The notes: generated from the sequence alone by a model not told the origin. Numbered from the stretch's first letter, positions 1 through 8,857 are shown. The stretch is 25,465 bases of DNA from LH-M37 sp032251315 (GCA_032251315.1 JAVVEE010000035.1:1-25465); one strand, 5' to 3'. Made by a program: numbers and translations.

Positions 1-77
1 ATGCTGCTGCCGAGCGTACACGGATGTATTCTCAGCGCGTCTTGATTGAAGGGTATCCTTTCCATATAACTCAATAG
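1..77 (-). repeat. Inverted-repeat element, copy A (cut by window start)
   Basis: Partial copy of a roughly 130-base element with long terminal inverted repeats, seen complete at 19223-19352. Here only the inner region and one terminal arm remain, ending in CTCAATAG at 77. The window begins in the middle of the element. It has the orientation of copy C and is opposite to copies B and D. Unlike the other visible ends, the outer end is not followed by TA but by CA. Confidence 0.9.
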
Positions 78-179
78 CAGGATCATGGTATCGCTGCATT
101 AATGACATGATGTGTTGGCAGAGTGGAGATTCATCAATGAACTGTGCTGGCAAATACACCTACAAATACGGATTACTCT

Positions 180-527
180 ATGTTTGAATTCATCCTGCAT
201 CCTCTGCTGGTTTATAACCTCAGTATTATGTTTGGCGTGCTGATACTCGCCGCCGCCATTCCATATGTCGCACGTATCCGTCACCCGAAACAGAAACCGC
301 TCGCCGCCTACCTCATTTTCATTTCCGCATTTGTAGTTAGTGCATCGGTTTTTTTCAATCTGCTTGCATGGCTGGCCTACAAACTCGATCTGGGTGAAGC
401 ACTCAGTAAGCCTGCACTGGCAGTACTTTTTCTTGCGCTGGCATTCATTCCTGCCATTATTCTGGCTCGATGGCTGGCCCATAAACCGCCATGGTATCTG
501 ATGGGCCAGAACAAGCCACCTGACTAA
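180..527 (+). CDS. Small three-helix membrane protein, unknown function
   Basis: About 115 residues with three hydrophobic stretches (roughly residues 8-30, 43-66 and 80-97), separated by a basic loop (RIRHPKQK) and an acidic loop. I do not recognise the family. The ATG at 180 is preferred because it sits at the head of the first hydrophobic segment. A GTG at 144 in the same frame would add 12 polar residues; neither has a strong ribosome binding site. The right half of a FNR-like box (TCAATG at 134-139) lies just upstream with a poor left half. Confidence 0.6.
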   Translation: MFEFILHPLLVYNLSIMFGVLILAAAIPYVARIRHPKQKPLAAYLIFISAFVVSASVFFNLLAWLAYKLDLGEALSKPALAVLFLALAFIPAIILARWLAHKPPWYLMGQNKPPD

Positions 528-690
528 TCATTAACTTTTTATAAAATTCATCCAACGCTGAAGAACAGAGAAAATCCTGATCATTTTACTTTTCACATAC
601 ATTACAAATTAATTTTTTTTATAAAATGAATACGGATTTTATCCGCGCCTCTGCAGTAAAAATTTTTAATAACACATCGGAGTAAAAATA
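528..690 (+). other. AT-rich intergenic region, promoter-like
   Basis: No gene is seen. Two similar AT-rich stretches containing TTTTTATAAAAT occur at about 535-547 and 615-627, spaced about 80 bases. Either TATAAA could act as a -10 element for the gene at 691. No FNR-like palindrome is present. Confidence 0.35.
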
Positions 691-1014
691 ATGCGCGACT
701 ATGACAACATGCCGGTTTTAGACTGGAACGAACTCAATGTACCGAAAAAAGCCAGTGCCCAGATTCTTCACCAGGAGCCGGTTATTTTACAGATGCAGGA
801 TAACTTTAACAGTTCTGTTGATGCGGATTCATTTGGCTGTCAAATTCAGTCGGATACTGGCATTCTTTATAACTGCGATGGCCACAAAATTTTGCAGCAG
901 TTATCGACACAAAATAAACTTCCCGGATTAAATGCAGTCGCTGATGCATGTTTAGAATCGAGTTCACGGGTTGATATTGATAGCAATCACAACCGCATTA
1001 TTGTGCATGACTGA
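691..1014 (+). CDS. Hypothetical protein, 107 aa
   Basis: Soluble, slightly acidic protein of 107 residues with no signal peptide or membrane segment. A clear ribosome binding site (GGAG near 678) precedes the ATG. Two cysteines (in FGCQIQ and YNCDGH) and a third near residue 90 are present but form no recognisable metal motif. I do not recognise the family. The broken P-type ATPase follows 70 bases downstream on the same strand. Confidence 0.6.
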   Translation: MRDYDNMPVLDWNELNVPKKASAQILHQEPVILQMQDNFNSSVDADSFGCQIQSDTGILYNCDGHKILQQLSTQNKLPGLNAVADACLESSSRVDIDSNHNRIIVHD

Positions 1015-1083
1015 GAAAACTGTCTTACCAGGATTAAATATATCGGATTCTGCTAAAATGAATCTAGCTTTCAAACCAAAAAT

Positions 1084-2801
1084 ATGGAAAATAAAAAGAA
1101 CTGGCACTATAAAACCACGGAACAGGTACTTTCAGAGCTTGAGACCAGCGTCGATGGTCTCGGTGAAGATGAGGTCATACGCAGGCAGGAAACTTATGGA
1201 TCTAACCGGCTTCCACAGGCAGAAAAACGCGGACTTTTAAACGTTTTTTACATCAGTTCAACAATATTCTCATTTATGTGTTGATCGCTGCTGCGGGCAT
1301 TACCGCCTTTGTGGAACACTTGATAGATACCTCGGTCATTCTTGCCGTAGTCATCGTCAATGCCATTATCGGATTTATTCAGGAAAGCAAGGCGGAAATG
1401 GTAATGGATGCAATCCGCAACATGCTGGCACCCAGCGTCGGTGCTGCGCGACGGACATCGCCACACTGTTGAAGGAGAAGCGCTGGTTCCTGGCGATATC
1501 GTTCTGCCGAAGGCTGGCGACAAGGTGCCTGCAGACCTGCGTCTGATAAAGGTGCGCGGACTGCAGATACAGGAAGCCATTTTCACCGGCGAATCCATGG
1601 CCGTTGAAAAACAGACTGATCCGGTTGATGCCGATGCGCCACTTGGCGATCGTCACTGTCTGGCATTCAGCGGCACCACCGTCACCAGCGGTCAGGGCAA
1701 AGGCGTAGTGGTGGTGATTGGTGAAGACACCGAAGTGGGTCGCATCAGCGGCATGCTCTCCGAGGTACAAACCCTGACCACACCCCTGGTTGAACAAATG
1801 GATACCTTCGCCAAAAAGCTGACCCTGTTCATTATCGCTGTCGCCGTACTGATTCTATCCATCGGCTATTTCATTCTGCATCACGATTTTACCAAGCTGT
1901 TTATAGCGGTAGTCGGGCTGATTGTCGCCGCCATTCCCGAAGGTCTACCAGCTGTGCTGACCATCACTCTGGTTGTGGGTGTGCAGGCCATGGCAAAACG
2001 TAATGCCATTATCCGGCGTATGCCCGCGATCGAAACGCTGGGTTCAGTGTCGGTGATCTGCGCCGACAAAACTGGTACGCTCACGCGTAAGGTGATCCCA
2101 TGGAAGAAGCGCTACTGGCATTGGCCATGAAACCGGTGCAGCCGGAACACACCGTGCTGGAACACAGCGATATCGAAGACTCACTAGTGCTGCTCGGCAT
2201 GGTCGGTCTCATTGATCCGCCCCGTAAGGAGACCATCGACGCTGTAGAACAATGTCACAACGCAGGCATTAACGTAAAGATGATCACCGGTAATCACGCC
2301 GCCACAGCCGGCGCAATCGGTCAGCAGATTGGTCTGAAATATGCCGAGGAAAATACCATGAAGCGGCCACCACTCTCGCGCAAACAGCCGCTGTTAACCG
2401 GTGAACTGGTGTGGCACATCATACTGGTGACTACACTGTTTCTGGTCGGTGTCTTCGGTATTCATGCTTATGCCCTGACACAGGGTTATTCGTTAAAGTG
2501 ATTACGCACTATTGCCATGAATACACTGGTGATAATGGAGATATTTCACCTGCTATATATACGCAATATCTCGCAGATTTCATTAACCTGGAAGATGATA
2601 CGCGGTACCCGACCGGTATGGCTGGCAATTAGCGTGGTTATTATTGGACAGCTCGCTATTACCTATTGGCCTTTCTTTCAGGCCGTTTCCAGCACAGAAG
2701 CGGTTAGCTTTATAGACAGCGTGCTGATTATCGCCATCGGTGTGTTGCTGTTTATCATCATCAAAATTGAAAAACAGATCCGGTTGCGGTTATTCAACTA
2801 A
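1084..2801 (+). pseudogene. P-type cation-transporting ATPase (P2A-like), multiply broken
   Basis: Remains of a Ca2+/cation P-type ATPase. Seen in order: the cation-ATPase N-terminal domain (1084-1240); TM1-2 in another frame (1245-1435); the actuator domain with TGES (1585-1596); PEGLPA and the phosphorylation motif DKTGT (2065-2079); part of the P domain with MITGNH, where the family has TGDH; and the last transmembrane helices (2400-2801). Lesions: a one-base frameshift near 1243, another near 1437, an internal loss at about 2090 removing most of the nucleotide-binding domain, a second loss near 2350 removing the GDGxNDA hinge and following helices, and an in-frame TGA at 2499-2501. Intact relatives are about 900 residues. 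It cannot transport. No FNR-like box lies upstream. Confidence 0.9.
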
Positions 2802-2903
2802 AACATTTAAATAAACAGGTTTAGAAAAATCATCCTTAATTGCAAAATAAGTTTATGCAGGATTCCGCGTATCTATCTACTCACGCATTTCCAAAAAATA
2901 AAA

Positions 2904-2919
2904 ATTGATAATTTTCAAT
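2904..2919 (+). promoter_or_regulatory. FNR/FixK-type box 1 (upstream of BON operon)
   Basis: Perfect ATTGA-N6-TCAAT palindrome centred at 2911.5. A TAAGAT hexamer at 2942-2947 would be the -10, placing the start of transcription near 2953, about 42 bases from the palindrome centre. That is the usual class II activation geometry for Crp/Fnr-family regulators. The BON gene starts at 2981 with AGGAG in between. Confidence 0.8.
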
Positions 2920-2980
2920 GCATGGTTTCATGATACTGGATTAAGATATTTTTCTAACAGGTATAAACAGGAGAATAGCA

Positions 2981-4510
2981 ATGAAAATCCCACATTTTGA
3001 ATCATTATTACGTTCATCGAATGTTTTCTGGCTGATGGTTCTGATGATCATCATGCTATTAATATCAAGTACCGCAATTTCAGCGACCGATATTTCAGAT
3101 AGTAAGATTAGCGACCAGATTAATAATGAATTAATTCTTGATCCTGCCATATTCTTTAATACGATAGATGTAAATACGACAGAAGGCATCGTCACTCTCA
3201 GCGGAAACGTAAACAACATACTGGCGAAAAATCGCGCGACGCGCATTGCAGAAACGGTACGGGGCGTACGATCAGTGATTAACACTATTGAAGTTGATCC
3301 ATTGATTGATAAATCCTCCGGTGATTTAAAAAAAGATGTCAATAATGCTTTGATTTATGATGCTGCCACTAACGGTTATGAGATAGCCGTAACTGCGGAC
3401 GATGAGGGAAGGATTATTCTAACCGGAACGGTCGATTCATGGGCTGAGCGTGAACTGTCTGAAAAGGTTGCCGGCAGTGTCAGTGGTGTCACGGCTGTAA
3501 CAAATAATATCAACATAAAACCTAAATCAGAACGCGCAGATAGTGAAATTAAAGACGAGATTGAAAAACGACTGCACTGGGACACACTCGTTGATGATTC
3601 ATTAATTAATGTTAACGTTACTAATGGAAAGGTATATCTGTCCGGTGCTGTCGGCAGTGCTGCAGAAAAACGTCACGCAGCCATAAACGCCTGGATTAGT
3701 GGCGTCACCGTCGTCGATGATTCAGAACTTGAAGTAAAAATATGGGCGCGTGATGATAGCTTGCGCAAAGATAAATATGTACAACGCCCTGATGAGGAGG
3801 TGCAAGAAGCAGTTAAGGATGCATTTATTTACGACCCTCGCATTTACGCCTTTAATCTTGACGTCACAGTCAGCAATGGCATTGTCACTTTGCGTGGTGT
3901 TGTCGACAATATTCAGGCTAAAAAAGCAGCCATCCGGGATGCTCGACATACTGTCGGCGTGGCCAGCGTCAACAGTCTTATCAAAGTCCGTCCGTTAGCA
4001 AAATTCTCAGATGAAGAAATAGCAGAACAGATTCGTGAAGCACTTTTGCGTAACCCGTATATTGAAAGCCATGAGATCGAGGTTCACGTAAGAAACAAAA
4101 TCGTATATCTGGAAGGTGTTGTCGATACTTACTTTGAAAAAGGTATTGCTGAAAATGTGGCATTTCGTTCATCCGGAGTCAGCGACGTGCGTAACAGCCT
4201 TACTGTCGCCTTTCCAGATGTTACGACTTATGATCCTTACATTTATGACTGGTCAGTCTACGATACTCCCTGGTACATCGGAGGATTTATGACAGGCAAG
4301 AATGATTCTGAACTTAAATCGGCGATCGAAAATCAATTATTCTGGAGCCCGTTTATAGACAGCGATGACGTCAATATTTCTGTTGAAGGCGGCATTGCCA
4401 CCTTGACCGGCAAAGTAGATTCGCTACGTGAATATGAAACAGCCGAAGAAAACGCCTTTGAAGGAGGTGCTATCGGCGTACTTAACAGGATTGATATTAT
4501 AAATGAGTAA
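2981..4510 (+). CDS. Secreted protein with six BON domains
   Basis: A 509-residue protein with a long signal sequence (hydrophobic residues 16-33, likely cleavage after AIS, about residue 35). Six BON domains follow at about 42-106, 115-180, 189-255, 272-338, 346-412 and 440-507. Each shows the pattern of an acidic helix, a V-x-G-x-V-T-L-x-G strand and a G-V core. BON domains are found in OsmY- and DolP-type periplasmic proteins and are thought to bind phospholipid or envelope surfaces. OsmY has two, so six is long. The ATG has AGGAG upstream. It is the first gene of a probable operon with the PRC-barrel gene (66-base gap) and sits directly under box 1. Confidence 0.85.
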   Translation: MKIPHFESLLRSSNVFWLMVLMIIMLLISSTAISATDISDSKISDQINNELILDPAIFFNTIDVNTTEGIVTLSGNVNNILAKNRATRIAETVRGVRSVINTIEVDPLIDKSSGDLKKDVNNALIYDAATNGYEIAVTADDEGRIILTGTVDSWAERELSEKVAGSVSGVTAVTNNINIKPKSERADSEIKDEIEKRLHWDTLVDDSLINVNVTNGKVYLSGAVGSAAEKRHAAINAWISGVTVVDDSELEVKIWARDDSLRKDKYVQRPDEEVQEAVKDAFIYDPRIYAFNLDVTVSNGIVTLRGVVDNIQAKKAAIRDARHTVGVASVNSLIKVRPLAKFSDEEIAEQIREALLRNPYIESHEIEVHVRNKIVYLEGVVDTYFEKGIAENVAFRSSGVSDVRNSLTVAFPDVTTYDPYIYDWSVYDTPWYIGGFMTGKNDSELKSAIENQLFWSPFIDSDDVNISVEGGIATLTGKVDSLREYETAEENAFEGGAIGVLNRIDIINE

Positions 4511-4576
4511 TGGCCATGACGTTCACAGCAAAACATTTAGTAAAGATACGCAGAATCAGGTCGAGGAAATTGATAA

Positions 4577-5329
4577 ATGCTAATAAAAGTCAATGAAATT
4601 ACAGGTTACATACTCGACACACAGGACGGTGAATTTGGTCGATGTCATGACTTTCTGTTTGATGACCGTTTCTGGACCATCCGCTATGCAGTGGTTAAGA
4701 CGGCAAAATGGCTGCCGGAACACAAGGTACTTATTTCCCCGGTTTTTTTGGGTAATCCAGACTGGGTTAACCAGAGTATTCCCGTCGATCTGACACGTCG
4801 GCAGATTGAAGAAAGTCCTCGCCTGGAAGAACACGCCCCTGTTTCCCGACAGTATGAAATTGATTATCACCAATATTACGCCCTGCCGTTTTACTGGGTG
4901 AGCCAGAATATGTGGCAGGCACGTCCCGACTCGTCAGGTGTGGTGCATCCGATTCCTGAACTGGAGATACCGGATGTGGATGAAATTGAGGCGCGGGAAG
5001 GTCACCTGCGCTCAACTGAGGAAGTTAAAGGTTATCGCGTTATCGCCAGCGATGGTGCAGTTGGTCACGTTGATGATTTTGTGATCGATGATATTAACTG
5101 GGTAGTGCGCTATCTGGTAGTGGATACCCGCAACTGGTTGCACGGTCGCAAGGTACTGGTTCCACCGCACTGGATCGAATCGGTGCACTGGGTGGATAGA
5201 GACGTACACCTTAATATCGACAGCGAGGTGATGAAAAACAGTCCCGAGTTTGATCCCTCGCAGCCGATTAACCGCAAATATGAGATCAAGCTTTATGACT
5301 TTTACGGACGCCCACACTACTGGAGTTAA
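4577..5329 (+). CDS. Protein with two PRC-barrel domains
   Basis: A 250-residue soluble protein. Two PRC-barrel units lie at about residues 3-75 and 150-225, each with the pattern G-x-x-G-x-x-x-D-F-x-x-D-x-x-W-x-x-R-Y-x-V-V, followed by a similar tail (REYEI/RKYEI and a YY/FYGRPHYW ending), so the protein is an internal duplication. PRC barrels occur in photosynthetic reaction centre H subunits, in RimM and in stand-alone stress proteins. Its ligand is not evident. GAGG lies about ten bases before the ATG. The next gene starts only two bases after its stop, so they are probably co-translated. Confidence 0.85.
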   Translation: MLIKVNEITGYILDTQDGEFGRCHDFLFDDRFWTIRYAVVKTAKWLPEHKVLISPVFLGNPDWVNQSIPVDLTRRQIEESPRLEEHAPVSRQYEIDYHQYYALPFYWVSQNMWQARPDSSGVVHPIPELEIPDVDEIEAREGHLRSTEEVKGYRVIASDGAVGHVDDFVIDDINWVVRYLVVDTRNWLHGRKVLVPPHWIESVHWVDRDVHLNIDSEVMKNSPEFDPSQPINRKYEIKLYDFYGRPHYWS

Positions 5330-5331
5330 CC

Positions 5332-6555
5332 TTGAGTAATTCATACGATATCACAGACGTCTGGGAAGAACTGGTGCATGAAGGCGGGCGAATTATTTAC
5401 CTGATACTCGACGGTCTTGGTGGTTTGCGTGATCATAGCACTGGCAAGACCGCGCTGGAGAGTGCGTGCACACCCAATTTGGATTGCATCAGCCGTGATT
5501 CCAGCTGTGGCCTGCTAGAAATGGTCGGGCCGGGCATCACTCCCGGCAGCGGTCCGGGGCATCTTGCCCTATTTGGTTATGACCCGATGCGTTATCGCAT
5601 CGGACGTGGCGTGCTCTCGGCATTGGGCATCGACTTTGATCTACAAAAGGGTGATATCGCAGCACGAATAAATTTTGCCAGTGTCGATAATAACGGGCTG
5701 ATCACCGACCGTCGTGCCGGTCGTCTAGCTACCAACACCAACCAACAGTTATGCGAAAAAATCCGTGATGCAATACATTTGGATTCTGATTGCGAATATT
5801 TTCTGGAAACGGTAGCTGAATATCGTGCCGTACTGGTATTGCGTGGCAGCAAACTCAGCGATGACATTTACGATACCGATCCGCAAACTACTGGCGTGCC
5901 GCCTAACCGGCCGCAAGCAAAATCGGATTCGGCCACGCATACCGCGCAGCTGCTGAAAAATTTTCTAGAGCAGGCACATGCTGTACTCGCCGATGAAGCA
6001 AAAGCGAATGTTTTGCTGCTACGCGGATTTCAGCGTTACACACCCTTACCCACACTACAAGAGCGTTTCGCGCTGAAGGCATTATGCATCGCCAGATACC
6101 CGATGTACCGGGGCCTGAGCAGACTGCTGGGTATGGATATTGCAAAACCGCCCAACAGTAACAAGGATACGTTTAAGCTGTTGACTGAGCGTTATGATGA
6201 AGCCCACGATTTCTATTTTATACACATCAAAGACACCGACAAAAGCGGTGAGGATGGCGACTTTAATAGCAAGGTTTCGATTATCGAGGAAGTCGATGCA
6301 TTGCTGCCCCAGCTACTCGCCTTAAAGCCGGAAGTGCTTGTGATCAGTGCCGACCACTCCACTCCCGAGATCATGGCTGCGCACAGCTGGCACCCCGTAC
6401 CCGTACTCATTCATGCGGCTAATGCGCGCGTCGATAACATCACCCATTTCGATGAGTACAGTTGTCGAGGTGGCAGCCTTGGTTTGCGCCCTGGCGTACA
6501 TCTTATGGGACTGGCACTGGCGCATGCAGGGCGACTGAGCAAGTTTGGTGCATGA
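5332..6555 (+). CDS. apgM: Archaeal-type 2,3-bisphosphoglycerate-independent phosphoglycerate mutase
   Basis: A 407-residue member of the alkaline phosphatase superfamily, ApgM branch. Residues 20-31 (RIIYLILDGLGG) carry the first metal-binding Asp (D27). PGSGPGHLALFGYDP (71-85) contains the nucleophile Ser73. DTDKSGEDGDFNSK and SADHSTPE plus a downstream His supply the other metal ligands. Length is typical for the family. The enzyme would interconvert 3- and 2-phosphoglycerate in the cytosol. Start: TTG at 5332, six bases after TGGAG, which overlaps the end of the PRC gene; a later GTG near 5371 is the alternative. It is third in the box 1 operon. Confidence 0.85.
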   Translation: MSNSYDITDVWEELVHEGGRIIYLILDGLGGLRDHSTGKTALESACTPNLDCISRDSSCGLLEMVGPGITPGSGPGHLALFGYDPMRYRIGRGVLSALGIDFDLQKGDIAARINFASVDNNGLITDRRAGRLATNTNQQLCEKIRDAIHLDSDCEYFLETVAEYRAVLVLRGSKLSDDIYDTDPQTTGVPPNRPQAKSDSATHTAQLLKNFLEQAHAVLADEAKANVLLLRGFQRYTPLPTLQERFALKALCIARYPMYRGLSRLLGMDIAKPPNSNKDTFKLLTERYDEAHDFYFIHIKDTDKSGEDGDFNSKVSIIEEVDALLPQLLALKPEVLVISADHSTPEIMAAHSWHPVPVLIHAANARVDNITHFDEYSCRGGSLGLRPGVHLMGLALAHAGRLSKFGA

Positions 6556-6585
6556 AATGGAAAATATCGGCCCGGTTGAATAACA

Positions 6586-7332
6586 GTGAAAGACAGCGAT
6601 ATTCTGATTGGAACTTCGGGTTGGTCGTACGATCAATGGCGCTGCAATTTTTACCCCGAAGATCTCGCTCAAAAGAACAGGCTTGAATATTACATAAAAC
6701 ATTTTTCAACGGTTGAAATCAACAGCTCCTTTTATCATCTACCGGCTAAAAAAACCTTGCATAACTGGTACGAAACTGTTCCTGAGAATTTTATCTTTAC
6801 CACAAAGGCAAGTCGTTATATTACACACATGAAAAAGCTGAAAGATTCCAAAGAGAGCCTGACTACTTTTTTTGATCACATCAGTGTGCTCAGTGATAAG
6901 CTCGGTCCGATTCTTTTTCAGCTACCTCCGCGCTGGCATTTCAATGCTGAGCGCCTGAGCGACTTTCTCAATATGCTCAGCGCTGATTACCGCTATGCCT
7001 TCGAATTTCGTGACCACAGCTGGCACAATACAGAAGCCTACGATCTACTCTCAAAGAACAATGCCGCCTTCTGCATTTATGAGCTGGAGGGTTTTCTCTC
7101 CCCTAAAATAATCACTACCAATTTTGTCTATGTCAGGCTGCATGGGCCTAATGACGCTTATCAGGGCAGTTATGACGCCCCTACTCTTTCCGGTTGGGCC
7201 GGAGCGTTTTCTACATGGTCATCACAAGGTCGAGAGATTTACTGTTATTTTGATAATGATGAAGCCGGTTACGCAGCGCAGAATGCCTTGCAACTCAATG
7301 CAATGCTGCACAAAAAATCAGGCCGGGATTAA
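6586..7332 (+). CDS. DUF72 (YecE-like) TIM-barrel protein
   Basis: 248 residues starting at a GTG. The N-terminus ILIGTSGWSYDQW, the motif FSTVEINSSFYHLP, the VPENFIFTTKASRYITH stretch, LPPRW and the late VRLHG and YCYFDNDEAGYA motifs are characteristic of DUF72, a TIM-barrel family of unknown biochemical function. The family is usually 240-300 residues, so this is full length. The gap after apgM is 30 bases and no terminator is seen, so it is likely the last gene of the box 1 operon. It converges on the BCAM0308-type gene. Confidence 0.85.
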   Translation: MKDSDILIGTSGWSYDQWRCNFYPEDLAQKNRLEYYIKHFSTVEINSSFYHLPAKKTLHNWYETVPENFIFTTKASRYITHMKKLKDSKESLTTFFDHISVLSDKLGPILFQLPPRWHFNAERLSDFLNMLSADYRYAFEFRDHSWHNTEAYDLLSKNNAAFCIYELEGFLSPKIITTNFVYVRLHGPNDAYQGSYDAPTLSGWAGAFSTWSSQGREIYCYFDNDEAGYAAQNALQLNAMLHKKSGRD

Positions 7333-7394
7333 GTGATGCGCTGTAAATACATAATAAAATTACAGATAAGGCTAAAAAATTAATTTATATCCGC

Positions 7395-7545
7395 GATAGA
7401 TAAACATAGATAAAAACTAATAAAGACAAATACATTGCCCGCGAAAAACGCCAAGAACGCGAAAAAGTCAAAAACACATTAAAAGGTTTTTTGGCGTTCT
7501 TAGCGTTCTTCGCGGACTATCTTTGGTTTTTATCTGCGTTCATCT
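7395..7545. repeat. Long imperfect intergenic palindrome between convergent genes
   Basis: Core arms at 7438-7464 and 7490-7515 pair GCGAA/AACGCC/AAGAACGC units with TTCGC/GGCGTT/GCGTTCTT. Weaker pairing extends outward (ATAGATAAAAACTAAT against GGTTTTTATCTG). It fills the space between the stop codons of the genes ending at 7332 (+) and 7606 (-). It could act as a bidirectional terminator. A second palindrome of related style is at 10664-10808. Confidence 0.7.
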
Positions 7546-7605
7546 GTAGACTATGTTTTTAGTCACTGAATTTAAAAAGTATTGTTCTCAACAAAGCCCG
7601 ATGCT

Positions 7606-8109
7606 CTATCGTTGCCAGTACACCCGCAATATACCCGCCTGCTCGGTATACTGAATATCCAGATCGCCTTCATAAGCGCGCTCAATGGCTTCACCGACAC
7701 CGCGCGGCAGATGCATGTCGGTAAAAGTGATGAGTATCGAACCGTCCTTCTGCGGTTCGATGTCCATAAGCCGTTTCATGGGATGTTGGGCTTTCTGCGC
7801 TTCCACTTTGTTGTGTACCAGTCGCATAATCTCATCACGATGCTGGTCGAAAAATTCGCCTTTTAAAGTTAGGTACCCTGCCGGCACTTTGTCCTGAACG
7901 CGCTGGCACGCCGGGCACAGTTGTTCGTGAGCATCTGCCGGCACTTTCGGCAGCCATTGCCAGCGGCCACTGTTAAACACCGTGCCGCATTCCGGACACA
8001 GCGTTGGTTCGACCGGTTTGTCACGCGCCATATAGGGATCATGCACCTCCTCCTCTATCAGGCGATCATGTCGGCCATGTTTAGCTACATCTCCGCTTTT
8101 CCAGGTCAT
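7606..8109 (-). CDS. BCAM0308-family zinc-ribbon protein (NMD3-like)
   Basis: 167 residues, soluble. Two CxxC pairs, CPECGTVFNSGRW and CPACQRVQDKVPAG, form a probable zinc ribbon at about residues 38-72. They are followed by KGEFFDQHRDEIMRL, HPMKRLMDIE and HLPRGVGEAIERAYEGDL, the conserved core of this small bacterial family distantly like the N-terminal zinc domain of NMD3. Function is unknown. GGGAG sits before the ATG. It lies 63 bases downstream of the HNH-like gene on the same strand and is probably co-transcribed with it from the leftward promoter near box 2. Confidence 0.75.
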   Translation of the reverse strand: MTWKSGDVAKHGRHDRLIEEEVHDPYMARDKPVEPTLCPECGTVFNSGRWQWLPKVPADAHEQLCPACQRVQDKVPAGYLTLKGEFFDQHRDEIMRLVHNKVEAQKAQHPMKRLMDIEPQKDGSILITFTDMHLPRGVGEAIERAYEGDLDIQYTEQAGILRVYWQR

Positions 8110-8172
8110 ATTTTTCTCCCAATTCTGTAGTTAATTGTTGATTTAAATATCCAGTCAGTCGTTATATGTCGA

Positions 8173-8493
8173 TTACTCAATGATATTGCGTGGATGATCC
8201 ACATGCTGACCGGGATCGATATCATTGCGGTCGGCTTTTACCCGACATTGCGGTTTACTGGTCGCTATGTCGAAACTATTGCGCCAGTGAAATGGCTGTA
8301 AATTTTCCAGCTCCTTACCCCCGCCAGGCACAACAATTAATATGCTCCAGCCATAATCTGAATGGCTATTATTGTATTGATCACGAAGCAACCATGCACC
8401 GCATTGATCCTGCCGCCACTCAAGAGAATTTCGATTCGGCATTCCACGTGCTTTTTCCCATACTGCCTGTATTGTTTCATCACTAAATATCAT
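8173..8493 (-). CDS. Degenerate HNH-nuclease-like small protein
   Basis: 106 residues. The order W-E-K-A-R, E-W-R-x-D-x-C-G-A-W, S-D-Y-G-W, G-G-x-x-x-L-x-N-L-Q-P-F-H-W-x-N matches small HNH-fold proteins with a zinc-beta-beta-alpha core. Where the family usually has G-W-E-I-D-H-I the protein reads GWSILIVV, so the Asp-His pair that gives the catalytic His is missing. The later Asn and His (NLQPFHW) remain. The nuclease is therefore probably inactive, or this is a non-catalytic relative. GAAGGA precedes the ATG. First gene of a leftward pair under box 2. Confidence 0.6.
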   Translation of the reverse strand: MIFSDETIQAVWEKARGMPNRNSLEWRQDQCGAWLLRDQYNNSHSDYGWSILIVVPGGGKELENLQPFHWRNSFDIATSKPQCRVKADRNDIDPGQHVDHPRNIIE

Positions 8494-8582
8494 TATTTTT
8501 TTCCTTCAAATATCTTGATCAAATAAAATTATTTCACTGAAAAATCATTAATAATATTAAGCCTGTAAATATAACGATAAGC

Positions 8583-8598
8583 ATTGAAATTTATCAAT
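8583..8598. promoter_or_regulatory. FNR/FixK-type box 2 (between divergent genes)
   Basis: Perfect ATTGA-N6-TCAAT palindrome centred at 8590.5. Leftward, TAATAT (reverse complement of 8554-8559) lies 31.5-36.5 bases from the centre. Rightward, GATATT (8622-8627) lies at the same distance, with TAGGAT (8619-8624) as an alternative. One box may therefore serve both the HNH/BCAM0308 pair and the FBPase stub/dodecin/glycosylase genes. Confidence 0.8.
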
Positions 8599-8662
8599 GA
8601 CATTCTCTGGCGCAGCTTTAGGATATTAACACTAACCCAAACTTGAATAGTAGGGTCATTTT

Positions 8663-8857
8663 ATGGAGCTCACTCTCAGTGTTATCAAGGCTGATATCGG
8701 TTCAATTGGTGGGCATATATGTCCGTCAGAGCGACTGCTGCATACCGTCATCCATCATATCGAGCATCATGGCCGAGGCCTGCTACTGGATAGCTATGTC
8801 AGCTACACCGGAAAGCCCTGGATGATCGATTTACTGTACGATCCTGAACACGGTTAG
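8663..8857 (+). pseudogene. N-terminal stub of a class V (archaeal-type) fructose-1,6-bisphosphatase
   Basis: 64 residues beginning MELTLSVIKADIGSIGGH, which resembles the start of FBP aldolase/phosphatase-type enzymes (S-V-I-K-A-D-x-G and G-H carry metal and substrate ligands). The match continues to LLLDSYVSYTG, about where the family has TGDD, and then ends at TAG. Family members are about 360-400 residues. No further FBPase sequence is seen before the dodecin gene 66 bases on. It is a remnant or, less likely, a reused short peptide. It has kept its box 2 promoter. Confidence 0.55.

Noticed and set aside
123..138. Possible ninth FNR-like box (GTGGA-N6-TCAAT) before the gene at 180
   Set aside because: Only the right half matches; the left half has two mismatches and the start of the gene is uncertain.
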